Source of the DNA: Rikenella microfusus
GTDB taxonomy: Bacteria; Bacteroidota; Bacteroidia; Bacteroidales; VadinHA17
Reading direction: 5' to 3'
Assembly: GCA_020722575.1 (NCBI GenBank)
Contig: DYKN01000022.1
Span: forward strand, 1-42,905
Length of the DNA: 42,905 nucleotides
Position 1 is the first letter of the stretch. Each line of letters opens with the position of its first letter. The position numbers were made by a program, and so were the translations under genes. This document shows, piece by piece, positions 17,850 through 27,003 of the stretch. Under the pieces are notes generated by a model. The model saw only the letters and a program-made list of their open reading frames with translations. It was not told where the DNA came from and searched no databases.

Positions 17850-18122
17850 AAACAGTTAATTATTAAATCAATAATAACTTGCATACTGAAATACACAGCC
17901 TTATCGGACAACAAAGTTTGTCTTTTTGATGATTTTCTGGTAGCCTACAAAATATCAATTTCTTTTCTGCTGTAGAACAAAAAAATTGGACATCAGTATG
18001 CCCTGAAAAACCAATATCTTTTATAATAAGATCCATTCCCGGAAAATATTTAAGCAAATTAACCAAATTGTTCTTTATTTTCAATTTTCTTTATCTTTAT
18101 CACAATTTATTATCTAATATTT

Positions 18123-19448
18123 ATGAAAAAATTAATCGCCTTTCTACTTTTAATTCATGCACTGGTTAAGCTTCCGGGACAGGAACAAAATATTAAGAAA
18201 GGCTGGAACTTCGGTGTTCTTCCTGCAATAACTTTCAGTACGGATCTCGGTTTTCAGTATGGAGGGCTTATTGATCTTTACAACTACGGACAGGGAGACA
18301 TTTATCCTGATTATTACCATAAGTTTTACCTTGAAGTTTCGAGATTCACAAAGGGAAGTGGTATATACAGGTTCAATTATGATTCGGAGCATTTAATTCC
18401 GGGAATCAGAATTTCAACCGATCTGGCTTATTTACCGGATGAAGCCTATGACTTTTACGGGTTTAACGGATATGATGCTGTAATTCATAAAGAATGGATT
18501 GATGATCAATCAGACGATTACATTTCGAGGATGTTTTACATGCACAGACGTACATTGCTGAGATTCAAAAACGATTTCCAGGGAAAACTTATTGGAAATA
18601 AACTAAGGTGGAATGCAGGGTTTTCCATACAGAATTTCAAACTTTCGGAGGTCAATCTTGAGAAGCTTAACAAAGGTAAAAAGCCGGAAGATCAGTTACC
18701 AGATGTGCCAGGGCTTTATGAATATTATATAGACTGGGGAATTTTCACCCCCGAAGAGGCAGATGGTGGCCTGATAAACACCATAAAGGCAGGCCTGACT
18801 TACGACACACGCGATAACAGGCCCAATCCGAATAAAGGAGTATGGACTGAAGCGGGAATAGAGACTTCACAAAAATTTATTGGTAGTGAAGCTACATTCG
18901 GCAAATTCTATTTCACCCACAGGCAATATTTGCCGATAACTTTTGACAAACTAACATTTGCTTACAGGCTCGGTTACCAGCAGACTATTTTTGGTGAAGT
19001 GCCATTTTATTACCAATCGCAAATGATTGTTTCAGTACTTCTTGGCGCTACTTCTGAAGGTCTGGGCGGATCAAAATCCATCAGGGGTCTCTGGAGAAAC
19101 AGGGTTATCGGTGATGGATTCTTCTATGGCAATGCAGAACTGAGATGGAAAGCCATAAGATTTAATTTCATCAACCAGAACTTTTATATTGGCATAAATG
19201 CATTCAGCGATTTCGGGATGGTAACCGACAAAATAAAATTCACGGTGCCCGATTTTTCCTCATTTGATGTATCATTCCATACAGGAGATTTCTTTAAACC
19301 TGGAGAGGAAAAAATACATGTAACAGCTGGAGGTGGATTGAGAGTCGTCATGAACGAAAACTTTATCATAGCCATTGATTTGGGGAAAGCGCTTAATGAC
19401 CAGGATGGTGGTATGGGGTTCTATATGGGGCTCAATTATCTTTTTTAA
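18123..19448 (+). CDS. Omp85-type beta-barrel protein (surface antigen D15 domain, no POTRA)
   Basis: A signal peptide (IAFLLLIHALVKLPG) is followed directly by alternating barrel strands (TFSTDLGFQYGGLIDLYNYG). No POTRA repeats are seen. The C-terminal half shows the Omp85 pattern: GLTYDTRDNRPNPNKGVWTE, then a loop with GLGGSKSIRGLWRNRVIG (the R-G-F/Y-like lid motif) and a last strand GFYMGLNYLF ending in Phe. Such short barrels occur in Bacteroidota with unknown clients. It is a single gene with no evident operon partner. Confidence 0.85.
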   Translation: MKKLIAFLLLIHALVKLPGQEQNIKKGWNFGVLPAITFSTDLGFQYGGLIDLYNYGQGDIYPDYYHKFYLEVSRFTKGSGIYRFNYDSEHLIPGIRISTDLAYLPDEAYDFYGFNGYDAVIHKEWIDDQSDDYISRMFYMHRRTLLRFKNDFQGKLIGNKLRWNAGFSIQNFKLSEVNLEKLNKGKKPEDQLPDVPGLYEYYIDWGIFTPEEADGGLINTIKAGLTYDTRDNRPNPNKGVWTEAGIETSQKFIGSEATFGKFYFTHRQYLPITFDKLTFAYRLGYQQTIFGEVPFYYQSQMIVSVLLGATSEGLGGSKSIRGLWRNRVIGDGFFYGNAELRWKAIRFNFINQNFYIGINAFSDFGMVTDKIKFTVPDFSSFDVSFHTGDFFKPGEEKIHVTAGGGLRVVMNENFIIAIDLGKALNDQDGGMGFYMGLNYLF

Positions 19449-19665
19449 AAATAAAATTTAAATCAGGATACAGATTAGGTTCTTCACGTCTTGATTCAAT
19501 CCAACACCCTTTAACGTTAGGCTGAACGTTCTGATCCATCCAATATTATTTAAAATATTTCCTCCAAGCTCAATGAGAACTTTGAGTCCAACACTTTAAT
19601 AGTGCTTTAAACTGAAATTTGAACACAATGGTTTATGTAAGAATTTAAGCACAACAAGATTAAAA

Positions 19666-20946
19666 TCACAAACCTTTCAGAAAATAGCCTATCAAAATCC
19701 CCAGGTAGTTACCAAGTACATAACCCAAAATACCAACTGTTATTCCTGTGATAATGACATCCTTATTTTTCAAAGCCGCTGCAATAACTGGAACAAACGG
19801 AGGTGAATAGATAAATGCTGTTGTCGTTATAAGGTAATCATCTGCATTAATTCCGAAGATTTTTGAGAGGATAAGGTGAAGGACTATTGAGCCAAAGTAG
19901 GCAAATAAAACATAGGCAAAAAGGCCCAGAAATCCCACAGTAAAAATTGATCTAAGATTTGCCATGGAAGCAACTGTAAATGAAAAGACAATTATCAGAT
20001 ACATTCCAAGCTGGAATGATTTTTCTACTTTATTGAGCCATTTGATAAAAGATGCTACAATAGCAAGAGTAGTTATACTAAGAATAACAAAAACAGCTTG
20101 AGGTATTCCGGGAAACAGAAGGCTTAATCCGAACGAAACTGCAAAAATCACTATTGACATTCCTACGGCTTTAAGGAGAGGAATAAGGTTTTTTCTGTAG
20201 AGTATGTCTGAGAAATTATCAAAGCTTTCCGATTCATTATATTCTACCACCATTTTTTCGTTGTCGATATTTTTTTCTTTTTTGAAGGGAGGCAATATTG
20301 ACCTGAACACTTTTGGGCCGGCGGTAATAAAGAAAATTAAAGTTACTGCACCCATAATTATATCGTATGTATTCGACATCAGAAACAGGTTCGGGTCAAC
20401 CCCGAGAGCAACCTTCAATGATGCCATGTTTGGTGTTCCACCTGTATAGACTCCGACAAGCATTCCGGCAATTTTCCAGCTATCGGGTATAACATTCCTG
20501 AATAAAAGGTATCCAAGAATAATAATTGTCAAAATTGAAATTAAGGCAAGCACCATTGAAAAGAGACCCTCTTTTGCGAACTTAAGCCACCGTTTAAAGT
20601 TCAGGGAGAACAGTAGAAGAGGGAAAGCCAGGGGAACGATAATTGAAATCATCATATCCTGGGATGCTGCAATTTTATTTACATAAACATCATCCTCTGT
20701 GATTTTTCCTGAGGTAAGCAATAACTGGACTTCTTCTTCAGGGAGAGCTGCTCTTCCTTCCAGGGCTTTTTTGTAAGGATCAGATCCCTGCGGAAATATT
20801 CCGGAACTTCCCAGAAGAAGCCCAAAACCATAAGCCAACGCAATGGTGCCGAGCTTTTTAAATAATGTCCATCTTTTGCAGAGGTAAATGATAACAAGTG
20901 GAAAAGTAAAATAAAAAATAAGCAGAAGAACTATTTTTAACACCAT
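19666..20946 (-). CDS. DUF819 family membrane carrier
   Basis: A 426-residue polytopic protein with the DUF819 (YjcL) pattern: an N-terminal long hairpin, then PLAFPLLLFSLNFKRWLK, the re-entrant type segment VGVYTGGTPNMASLKVALG and a second half IYSPPFVPVIAAALKNKD. About ten to twelve helices are expected. The family resembles 2-hydroxycarboxylate or gluconate-type carriers, and the substrate is unknown. It lies 63 bases after fabI on the same strand and might be read from that operon. Confidence 0.88.
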   Translation of the reverse strand: MVLKIVLLLIFYFTFPLVIIYLCKRWTLFKKLGTIALAYGFGLLLGSSGIFPQGSDPYKKALEGRAALPEEEVQLLLTSGKITEDDVYVNKIAASQDMMISIIVPLAFPLLLFSLNFKRWLKFAKEGLFSMVLALISILTIIILGYLLFRNVIPDSWKIAGMLVGVYTGGTPNMASLKVALGVDPNLFLMSNTYDIIMGAVTLIFFITAGPKVFRSILPPFKKEKNIDNEKMVVEYNESESFDNFSDILYRKNLIPLLKAVGMSIVIFAVSFGLSLLFPGIPQAVFVILSITTLAIVASFIKWLNKVEKSFQLGMYLIIVFSFTVASMANLRSIFTVGFLGLFAYVLFAYFGSIVLHLILSKIFGINADDYLITTTAFIYSPPFVPVIAAALKNKDVIITGITVGILGYVLGNYLGILIGYFLKGL

Positions 20947-21009
20947 ACCAGTTAGTTTTACAGGTTAAATGTATATTTAGTCTTCTGCCTCTAAAATAAG
21001 TATTTATAC

Positions 21010-21837
21010 CTATTTGCAGTCCTTGAAGCTTTTTATGTACTGTTCAATTGCTCTGAAGCTCATTCCCATGCTTGAAAAGCCTCCGTCATGATAGAGATTC
21101 TGCATTGTAACCATTCTTGTAAGGTCGGAGAAGAGAGTTACGCAATAATTAGCACACTCCTGTGCCGAAGCGTTTCCAAGCGGTGACATTCTGTCGGAGA
21201 AATCATACAGTGCATCGAAACCATAGATGCCGCTACCAGCGGTTGTTGGGGTGGGTGATTGTGAGATGGTGTTTACGCGTACCTTTCTGTCACGGCCATA
21301 AATATAACCGAAAGATCTTGCTATAGATTCAAGTAACGCCTTGGCATCGCCCATATCATTATAACCATAGAGGGTTCGTTGTGCAGCTACATATGAAAGT
21401 GCCACAACCGATCCCCATTCATTGATCGCATCGAATTTGTAGCACGTTTGAAGTATCCTGTGGAAACTTAATGCAGAAATATCAAGAGTTTTAAGCATGT
21501 TGTCGTAGTTAGTCTGTTCGTAAGAAATACCTTTCCTGACGTTCGGCGACATGCCTATGGAATGAAGAATAAAGTCGAACTTCCCTCCAAAGATTTTCAT
21601 TGCCTCGGCTATCAGTTCCTCAATATCTTTCATGCTTGTAGCATCGGCAGATATAACCTTGCTCCCGGTTATTTCTGCTAACTCCTTTATATTCCCCATC
21701 CTTATAGCAACCGGCGAGTTAGTCAGTACAAGTTCAGCCCCATGTTCATGAGCTTTTAAAGCCACCTGCCATGCTATTGACTTTTCATTCAGTGCACCGA
21801 ATATTATACCTTTTTTTCCTTTTAATAATCCTTCCAT
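21010..21837 (-). CDS. fabI: Enoyl-[acyl-carrier-protein] reductase (NADH)
   Basis: FabI reduces trans-2-enoyl-ACP in fatty acid elongation. The cofactor site is GALNEKSIAWQVALKAHE. The catalytic pair is Tyr159-x6-Lys166 (YNDMGDAK), the spacing that sets FabI apart from other SDR enzymes. The IGMSP segment near residue 94 and RVNTISQSPTPTTAGSGI close the substrate pocket. With 275 residues it is typical. It is the end of the bamD operon, 14 bases after recN. Confidence 0.96.
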   Translation of the reverse strand: MEGLLKGKKGIIFGALNEKSIAWQVALKAHEHGAELVLTNSPVAIRMGNIKELAEITGSKVISADATSMKDIEELIAEAMKIFGGKFDFILHSIGMSPNVRKGISYEQTNYDNMLKTLDISALSFHRILQTCYKFDAINEWGSVVALSYVAAQRTLYGYNDMGDAKALLESIARSFGYIYGRDRKVRVNTISQSPTPTTAGSGIYGFDALYDFSDRMSPLGNASAQECANYCVTLFSDLTRMVTMQNLYHDGGFSSMGMSFRAIEQYIKSFKDCK

Positions 21838-21851
21838 TATAGTCTTAGTTT

Positions 21852-23519
21852 TTATTTTTTTAATGCTGCCGACAATAATTCTCTTGCATTTTCAACGGCA
21901 ATAGGTGTCACTTCGCTCCCGCTCAGAAGTTTTGCCACTTCCAGAATTCTCTCCTCCCCTGTCAGTATTTTAATTCTTGTAACCGTAGTATTTTCTTTGA
22001 TATCTTTATAGACATGAAAATGGTCTTTTCCTCTAGCCGCAACCTGAGGCAGATGTGTTATATTAATCACCTGCATGTAATTACCCATATCCGAAAGGAT
22101 TTTTCCTACACGGTCGGCCACTTCACCCGAAACACCTGAATCAATTTCATCAAAAATTATCGTAGGAAGATTTCCGGCACTGCTCAAGAGTGATTTCAAA
22201 CTTAGCATAACCCTTGAAAGTTCACCACCTGAAGCAACCTTGGTGAGGTTCTCCGGAAACACGTCTCTGTTAGCAGAAAAAAGAAAATCTGCACGGTCAC
22301 ATCCAGTTGTATTAAAATTCCCGGCAGGTTTTATCTCAACCCTGAAACGTGCATTGGGCATTCCAAGCTGACGAAGCATTGAAGTAATTCGGTTTTCAAT
22401 ATCCGGAATAACTTTCTTTCTTTTTTCTGAAAGCTCTTCAGCAATAAACTTCACTTCCTCAAATTTTTCTGCCAGATCTTTTTCCATTACTGTAAGCCTT
22501 TCATCAGAGGTTATTATTGATGAAACCAGCTTGTTTAGTTCTTCAGTTTTAACAATCAAGTCGTCAGAATTGTTTACACGGTGTTTGTGAATAAGTGAGT
22601 TTAGCAAATCAAGCCGTCCTGTAACCATCTGCAGTTTTTCAGGGTCATCTTCAACATTTGTCAGAATTTTTCCAGTATCAGACACAATATCGTCAAGTTC
22701 AATATAAACCTGGTCAATTCTTTTCGAAAGTTGTTCAGCTGAAGGCAGCAAAGCACCCAGCCTTTTCATAATATGTCTGATTTCCGAAAGATAACTCATC
22801 ACAGAAGAATCTTCAGCCGAAAGCAATGACAAAACCGTGCTTAATGATGATTTGATTTCACCGGCATGTTCCAGTATTTCCTGTTCCTTCTCGAGTTCTT
22901 CCTGCTCTCCGGGTTTGATTTTTGCCTCAAGCAGTTGATTCAGCTGGAAACTGTAATATTCCAGGTCAGCCATATTTTTATCACTTTGTTCTTTAAGTGT
23001 ATTAAATTCTTTTTCAAGTTTCCGGTAATTCTCATATAGTTTCCTGTACTTGTTTCGCAATTCTATTGTACCTGCAAATGAATCTATTACATTCAGTTGA
23101 AAAACGTTTTCATTAAGCATCAGGTTCTGATGTTGCGAATGGATATCTATCAACCTGGTTCCCAATTCCTTAAGGATATCGAGTGTTACCGGTGTATCGT
23201 TAATAAATGCTCTTGACTTTCCTGTCGGATTTATTTCCCTTCTTATGATTGTAATGTCATCATATTCGAGGTCATATCCTGAAAAAAAGTTTTGAAGATC
23301 ATAACCTTTAATCCTGAAAGTTCCTTCAACGATGCATTTTACCGATTTATCGAGCAGAGCTGAAGTATCGGCTCTGGCTCCAAGAATAAGAGAAAGGGCA
23401 CCAAGAAGAATTGATTTACCGGCTCCGGTTTCACCTGTGATAACGGTAAGTCCATCACCCAGATTAATATCAAGCTCCCTTATAAAAACATAATTCTGAA
23501 CAAAGAGTTTCAACAACAT
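21852..23519 (-). CDS. recN: DNA repair protein RecN
   Basis: RecN is an SMC-like ATPase that holds DNA ends together in double-strand break repair. Walker A is GETGAGKSILLGALSLILG (residues 30-48). Two coiled-coil arms fill about 150-360. The ABC signature VASGGELSRVMLSLK and Walker B PTIIFDEIDSGVSG lie at about 445-485. Its 555 residues match the family. It follows the DUF4835 gene by 24 bases. Confidence 0.96.
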   Translation of the reverse strand: MLLKLFVQNYVFIRELDINLGDGLTVITGETGAGKSILLGALSLILGARADTSALLDKSVKCIVEGTFRIKGYDLQNFFSGYDLEYDDITIIRREINPTGKSRAFINDTPVTLDILKELGTRLIDIHSQHQNLMLNENVFQLNVIDSFAGTIELRNKYRKLYENYRKLEKEFNTLKEQSDKNMADLEYYSFQLNQLLEAKIKPGEQEELEKEQEILEHAGEIKSSLSTVLSLLSAEDSSVMSYLSEIRHIMKRLGALLPSAEQLSKRIDQVYIELDDIVSDTGKILTNVEDDPEKLQMVTGRLDLLNSLIHKHRVNNSDDLIVKTEELNKLVSSIITSDERLTVMEKDLAEKFEEVKFIAEELSEKRKKVIPDIENRITSMLRQLGMPNARFRVEIKPAGNFNTTGCDRADFLFSANRDVFPENLTKVASGGELSRVMLSLKSLLSSAGNLPTIIFDEIDSGVSGEVADRVGKILSDMGNYMQVINITHLPQVAARGKDHFHVYKDIKENTTVTRIKILTGEERILEVAKLLSGSEVTPIAVENARELLSAALKK

Positions 23520-23543
23520 GGGTGGAAATCAATATTATATAAT

Positions 23544-24467
23544 TCAGTCAGTGGAAATTATTTTCTGGTATTTAGCTTTATTTGCAGGGTCAATTTCAGT
23601 TAGTATTTCAACCACTCTACCTTTCTCTTCGGGGAATGCTTCGGAGAAAATGTTTACAATTTCATCCGATTTTGCATCAAGGATAATCTGAAGGAAATAC
23701 ATATAAGGGTCAGGTTTTTTTCGCCATGTTTCCTGGACAAGTCTGAGGCTTTCAACAATATTTGTTCTGGCCTCTGCAGCTCTTGATTCCATTCGATCGA
23801 GTCCGTTGATATGATAATCGTAGAGGAATCTTCGAACGCCTGCATATTCTTTATCGAGAATATTTTTGACAAGCCAGTAACGATTTCTGTTTCTTGATCC
23901 GTCGTATGGTTTCCAGCCCAGCTCGGGAGCATTTTGTGCATTGTTAACAATTTTCTCAGCAATCTGAAAAAATTCAGTACCCCCTTCAGGAGCAAATGAA
24001 TCGGCATCAATACCTATTATTATGTATGCATAATAGGCAAGTACTGATACCAGGTTGGAACGGTGAGTGGCAGGGTCAAATTCAAGAGGCTGAAATTCCA
24101 CATATCTGAACTGGAAGTTATTATCAATGAAGTTAAGCATTGTAGTGTTGTACGTTGTATTGTAAACAGGCCTTCTAAGTTGCACCTGTATTGTTCCCCG
24201 GAATTCATCTGCCGAAAGTTGATCAGTAAGGTTAATAAGGATATTGCAGTCAATTCTTTCGGCATAACTGATAACCATGTTTGTCCATACAGTATTATTC
24301 ATGAATTCGAAGATATCCTTCTGCATATTGATGAAGACCTGCCGGTTTGAGCCCTGAATCTTCTGGGCTGAAACCTGTACGTTACAATTAAGCTCCTGAG
24401 AATAAGAAACTGAAGTGAAAGCAGCCAGGATTAAAAAAAACAGACTATATAGCAATTTCATTTTCAT
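23544..24467 (-). CDS. DUF4835 secreted protein
   Basis: A signal peptide (LLYSLFFLILAAFTSVSYSQ) and the start QELNCNVQVSAQKIQGSNRQ are diagnostic of DUF4835. This family is nearly confined to Bacteroidota and is found between coaBC and recN, as here. Inner blocks YFIDNNFQFRYVEFQPLEFD-like and ADSFAPEGGTEFFQIAEKIV are well conserved. The protein is probably periplasmic and its function is unknown. It overlaps the end of coaB by 4 bases (ATGA), a sign of translational coupling. Confidence 0.9.
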   Translation of the reverse strand: MKMKLLYSLFFLILAAFTSVSYSQELNCNVQVSAQKIQGSNRQVFINMQKDIFEFMNNTVWTNMVISYAERIDCNILINLTDQLSADEFRGTIQVQLRRPVYNTTYNTTMLNFIDNNFQFRYVEFQPLEFDPATHRSNLVSVLAYYAYIIIGIDADSFAPEGGTEFFQIAEKIVNNAQNAPELGWKPYDGSRNRNRYWLVKNILDKEYAGVRRFLYDYHINGLDRMESRAAEARTNIVESLRLVQETWRKKPDPYMYFLQIILDAKSDEIVNIFSEAFPEEKGRVVEILTEIDPANKAKYQKIISTD

Positions 24468-25153
24468 ATACTGCTTTCTGTTAATTCAATTATTTTGTTC
24501 AGGATATCAAATGCGGCATCCTTTTTTGATTTCAACTCAAATTTATGAATATTATTGTTTCTGTCGATAATGGTAATTTTATTCGTATCCCATCCGAATC
24601 CTGCACCTTTATCCCTGAGTGAATTTAGCACAATAAGGTCAAGGTTTTTACTATACAGTTTTAGAAATGCATTTTGTGTTTCATTTTCCGTTTCAAGTGC
24701 AAAACCTGCTGTAAACTGACCCGGTTTTTTCATTTTACCCAGCTCTGCTGCGATATCAATTGTAGGGACAAGCCTCAGGGTTATTGGTTCGCCTGATTTT
24801 TTAATTTTTTCAGGAGATGTTATTTCTGGCGTAAAATCTGCTACAGCGGCGGCCAGGATTGCTATATCGCAATGAGGAAAAAGCTTTATGCACTGTCTGG
24901 CCATTTCAGCAGCTGTTGTAATATTAAAAATTTTTATTCTTTTATTTTCAGGAGAAATATTAACAGGTCCAAGGACGAGGAACACTTCTGCTCCAAGAGA
25001 AGCTGCGGCATCGGCGAGTGCGATACCCATTTTACCTGTAGATTGATTGCTGATATATCTGACCGGATCAATAGGCTCCCTTGTGGGACCAGCATTGATC
25101 AGAACCCCTTTACCTGAAAGAGGTTCATGCCTTTTGTGTGAAAAACTTTTCAA
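24464..25153 (-). CDS. coaB: Phosphopantothenate-cysteine ligase domain (coaB half of coaBC)
   Basis: This is the CoaB domain: GKGVLINAGPTREPIDPVRY, STGKMGIALADAA, then AILAAAVADFTPE and the C-terminal KITIIDRNNNIHKF. It joins cysteine to 4'-phosphopantothenate using CTP. In most relatives CoaC and CoaB are one chain; here they are in two frames that overlap by 29 bases. This frame has no ATG at its start, only a TTG at 25153. Removing one base in the overlap, for example from the T5 run on the coding strand, would restore a single fused protein. Confidence 0.9.
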   Translation of the reverse strand: MKSFSHKRHEPLSGKGVLINAGPTREPIDPVRYISNQSTGKMGIALADAAASLGAEVFLVLGPVNISPENKRIKIFNITTAAEMARQCIKLFPHCDIAILAAAVADFTPEITSPEKIKKSGEPITLRLVPTIDIAAELGKMKKPGQFTAGFALETENETQNAFLKLYSKNLDLIVLNSLRDKGAGFGWDTNKITIIDRNNNIHKFELKSKKDAAFDILNKIIELTESSI

Positions 25154-25676
25154 TCTCCCTGACTATTTCCCCGGGTTCAACCATTCGTCCCTTTCCATAT
25201 AACCCGCTGGCAAGCTCTCCTGTTTCTGCATCCAGAATAATATTTCCGAAAGAGCGAAGGGTCTCGATATTTTTTTGTGTAGCAGGATGCTTATACATAT
25301 CTGTATCCATTGATGGAGCTATGAATACCGGGCAGCGAGCCGAAAGATATGTTGTAAGAAGAAGATTATCTGCGATACCCGAAGCCATTTTAGCTATGGT
25401 ATTCGCAGTCGCCGGAGCTATTATAAACAGATCGGCCCAGAGACCAAGGTCAACATGACTGTTCCATGATCCGGTAGCAGGATCAAAAAAATCAGTATAA
25501 ACGGGATTCTTTGATAGCGTGGCAAAAGTAAGAGGGGTAATGAATTCTTTTGCGTGTTCAGTCATTATAACCTTTACAGCAGCACCTTCCCTGACAAGCA
25601 AACGAACCAGCGAAGCTGTCTTGTATGCGGCTATCCCGCCAGTTACACCTGTCAGTATCTTTTTGCCTGCAAGCAT
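25125..25676 (-). CDS. coaC: Phosphopantothenoylcysteine decarboxylase domain (coaC half of coaBC)
   Basis: This is a flavin-dependent decarboxylase domain: GVTGGIAAYKTASLVRLL at the N-terminus, catalytic His74 in SHVDLGLWAD, the FMN-site PATANTIAKMASGIADN and the substrate motif PSMDTDMYKHPAT. The loop near 154-165 reads ELASGLYGKGRM. It makes 4'-phosphopantetheine from the CoaB product. The frame ends just where the linker to CoaB would run (see coaB). It lies 3 bases after rpoZ. Confidence 0.92.
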   Translation of the reverse strand: MLAGKKILTGVTGGIAAYKTASLVRLLVREGAAVKVIMTEHAKEFITPLTFATLSKNPVYTDFFDPATGSWNSHVDLGLWADLFIIAPATANTIAKMASGIADNLLLTTYLSARCPVFIAPSMDTDMYKHPATQKNIETLRSFGNIILDAETGELASGLYGKGRMVEPGEIVREIEKFFTQKA

Positions 25677-25679
25677 TCT

Positions 25680-26018
25680 TTACTGTTGCCTGGGTTTGCC
25701 TGCCTTCTCAGGATTGCGGTAATAAATTTTTGACTCTTCAAATTCCTGAAGTGAAATAAGTGTAGGCTTGGGCAGCCTTTCATAATACTTTGAGATTTCA
25801 ATCTGCTCCTTGTTTTCAAAAACCTCTTCGAGACTATCAGTATATGAAGAAAACTCTTCCAGCTTTTTACTCAGCTCCTGTTTAAGTTCCACAGCTATCT
25901 GATTAGCCCTTTTTCCGATAATCACAACTGCCTCATAAATATTTCCCGTAGCATTTAAAAGTTTTTCAACATCCCGGGTAATTGTTGTTGTCGGAGCATT
26001 AATTTTCTTAAAATCCAT
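25680..26018 (-). CDS. rpoZ: RNA polymerase omega subunit, Bacteroidota type
   Basis: A 112-residue protein with the Bacteroidota RpoZ pattern: N-terminal TITRDVEKLLNATGNIYEA, then VVIIGKRANQIAVELKQEL, the omega-family core that contacts the beta' subunit. A charged tail with KPTLISLQEFEESKIYYRNP follows. The place between bamD and coaBC is conserved in the phylum. Confidence 0.92.
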   Translation of the reverse strand: MDFKKINAPTTTITRDVEKLLNATGNIYEAVVIIGKRANQIAVELKQELSKKLEEFSSYTDSLEEVFENKEQIEISKYYERLPKPTLISLQEFEESKIYYRNPEKAGKPRQQ

Positions 26019-26024
26019 ATATCT

Positions 26025-26834
26025 TTAATTTTTAGTTACTTCAGCAATACCTTTAAGTTTTTTGCTAATATCCTGAAAGATATCAGCTACCTCCTTGTAA
26101 TAAATTGTTTTCGGAAATTCTTCAATGAAAGCAAAATACTCATCAAGTGTTTCCTGGTATCTTTCAATCTTTTTTGAAGGGATACTGTTTTCTGCGTACA
26201 GATACATCGAATTAAGTTTCAGGAACATCATTTCCTCCCTGTATTTCGAAGCTGTATATTTATTGATACTGTTTTCAAGTGATACAATGGCTGCCTTATA
26301 TTCCTTCATATTATAATAGAGTCTGGCACTCAGCAATTCTTTCATGGCGAGCCTTTCGCTAAGTTCATTTATATATTTTGAAGCATCCTGAACTTTCGGA
26401 CTTTCCGGAAAACGTCCTATAAAGATCTGGAATCCTTCAATAGCTTCACGGGTATATTGCTGGTCGAGCTCGGGGCGGGGTGAAAGATAATATTTGCACA
26501 TGGCATCCATAAAAACGGCTTCCTCAAGATGTTCACCATAGGCATACATTTCTGCATAATTATCGAATTCAACACCTGCCATCATGTAATCGCCCATGTT
26601 AAGATAACATTGAGCATTTATCCAGGTAAGCTTTTCTGCCTTATCGGTTGCCCTGTAAACCGGAATAATCTGGTTAATAAGCTCAGATGCTTTTGTATAT
26701 TTACCCTGTTCATAGTACTCCTCCATCTTCGTGAGCTTTAATTCATAATCAGTGCTTTTCAGCAATTTCTCATACTCACCACATGAAGATAAAAACAGAA
26801 CCAGAAGAAGGATAAATACGAAACTCTGTCTCAT
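26025..26834 (-). CDS. bamD: Outer-membrane assembly lipoprotein BamD
   Basis: The lipobox FLSSCGEYEKLLKSTD and a chain of TPR-like helices identify BamD, the essential lipoprotein that works with BamA to insert barrel proteins. Helix pairs are visible at 36-60 (EEYYEQGKYTKASELINQI), 75-95 (QCYLNMGDYMMAGVEFDNYA), 125-150 and 170-195. Its 269 residues are typical. It heads the operon; TATCTTTG lies 17 bases upstream. Confidence 0.94.
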   Translation of the reverse strand: MRQSFVFILLLVLFLSSCGEYEKLLKSTDYELKLTKMEEYYEQGKYTKASELINQIIPVYRATDKAEKLTWINAQCYLNMGDYMMAGVEFDNYAEMYAYGEHLEEAVFMDAMCKYYLSPRPELDQQYTREAIEGFQIFIGRFPESPKVQDASKYINELSERLAMKELLSARLYYNMKEYKAAIVSLENSINKYTASKYREEMMFLKLNSMYLYAENSIPSKKIERYQETLDEYFAFIEEFPKTIYYKEVADIFQDISKKLKGIAEVTKN

Positions 26835-26850
26835 AATTTAAAATAACGTG

Positions 26851-26858
26851 CAAAGATA
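26851..26858 (-). promoter_or_regulatory. -7 element of the bamD operon
   Basis: The minus strand reads TATCTTTG, matching TAnnTTTG, 17 bases upstream of bamD. It would leave a very short leader. Confidence 0.45.
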
Positions 26859-26967
26859 CAGATTATTTTTAAATTTTATATCAAAAAATCAGAGACCAAT
26901 CAGGTTTAAAATGTCAAATAATAATTTTTTAAGCATAAAATCGTATTACGGCATGATTATTAATAAT

Positions 26968-26975
26968 TACTTTTG
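26968..26975 (+). promoter_or_regulatory. -7 element of the oxoamine synthase gene
   Basis: TACTTTTG matches TAnnTTTG and lies 28 bases before the ATG at 27004. The gene is divergent from bamD and needs its own promoter here. Confidence 0.5.
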
Positions 26976-27003
26976 AGGGTTAAATTTATTAAAACAATCA
27001 GTA

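Noticed and set aside
17863..18084. 73-codon minus-strand frame between ftcD and the Omp85-type gene
   Set aside because: Cys-rich, no family resemblance, no promoter, and not conserved-looking; the 273-base gap is most likely just the two upstream regions.
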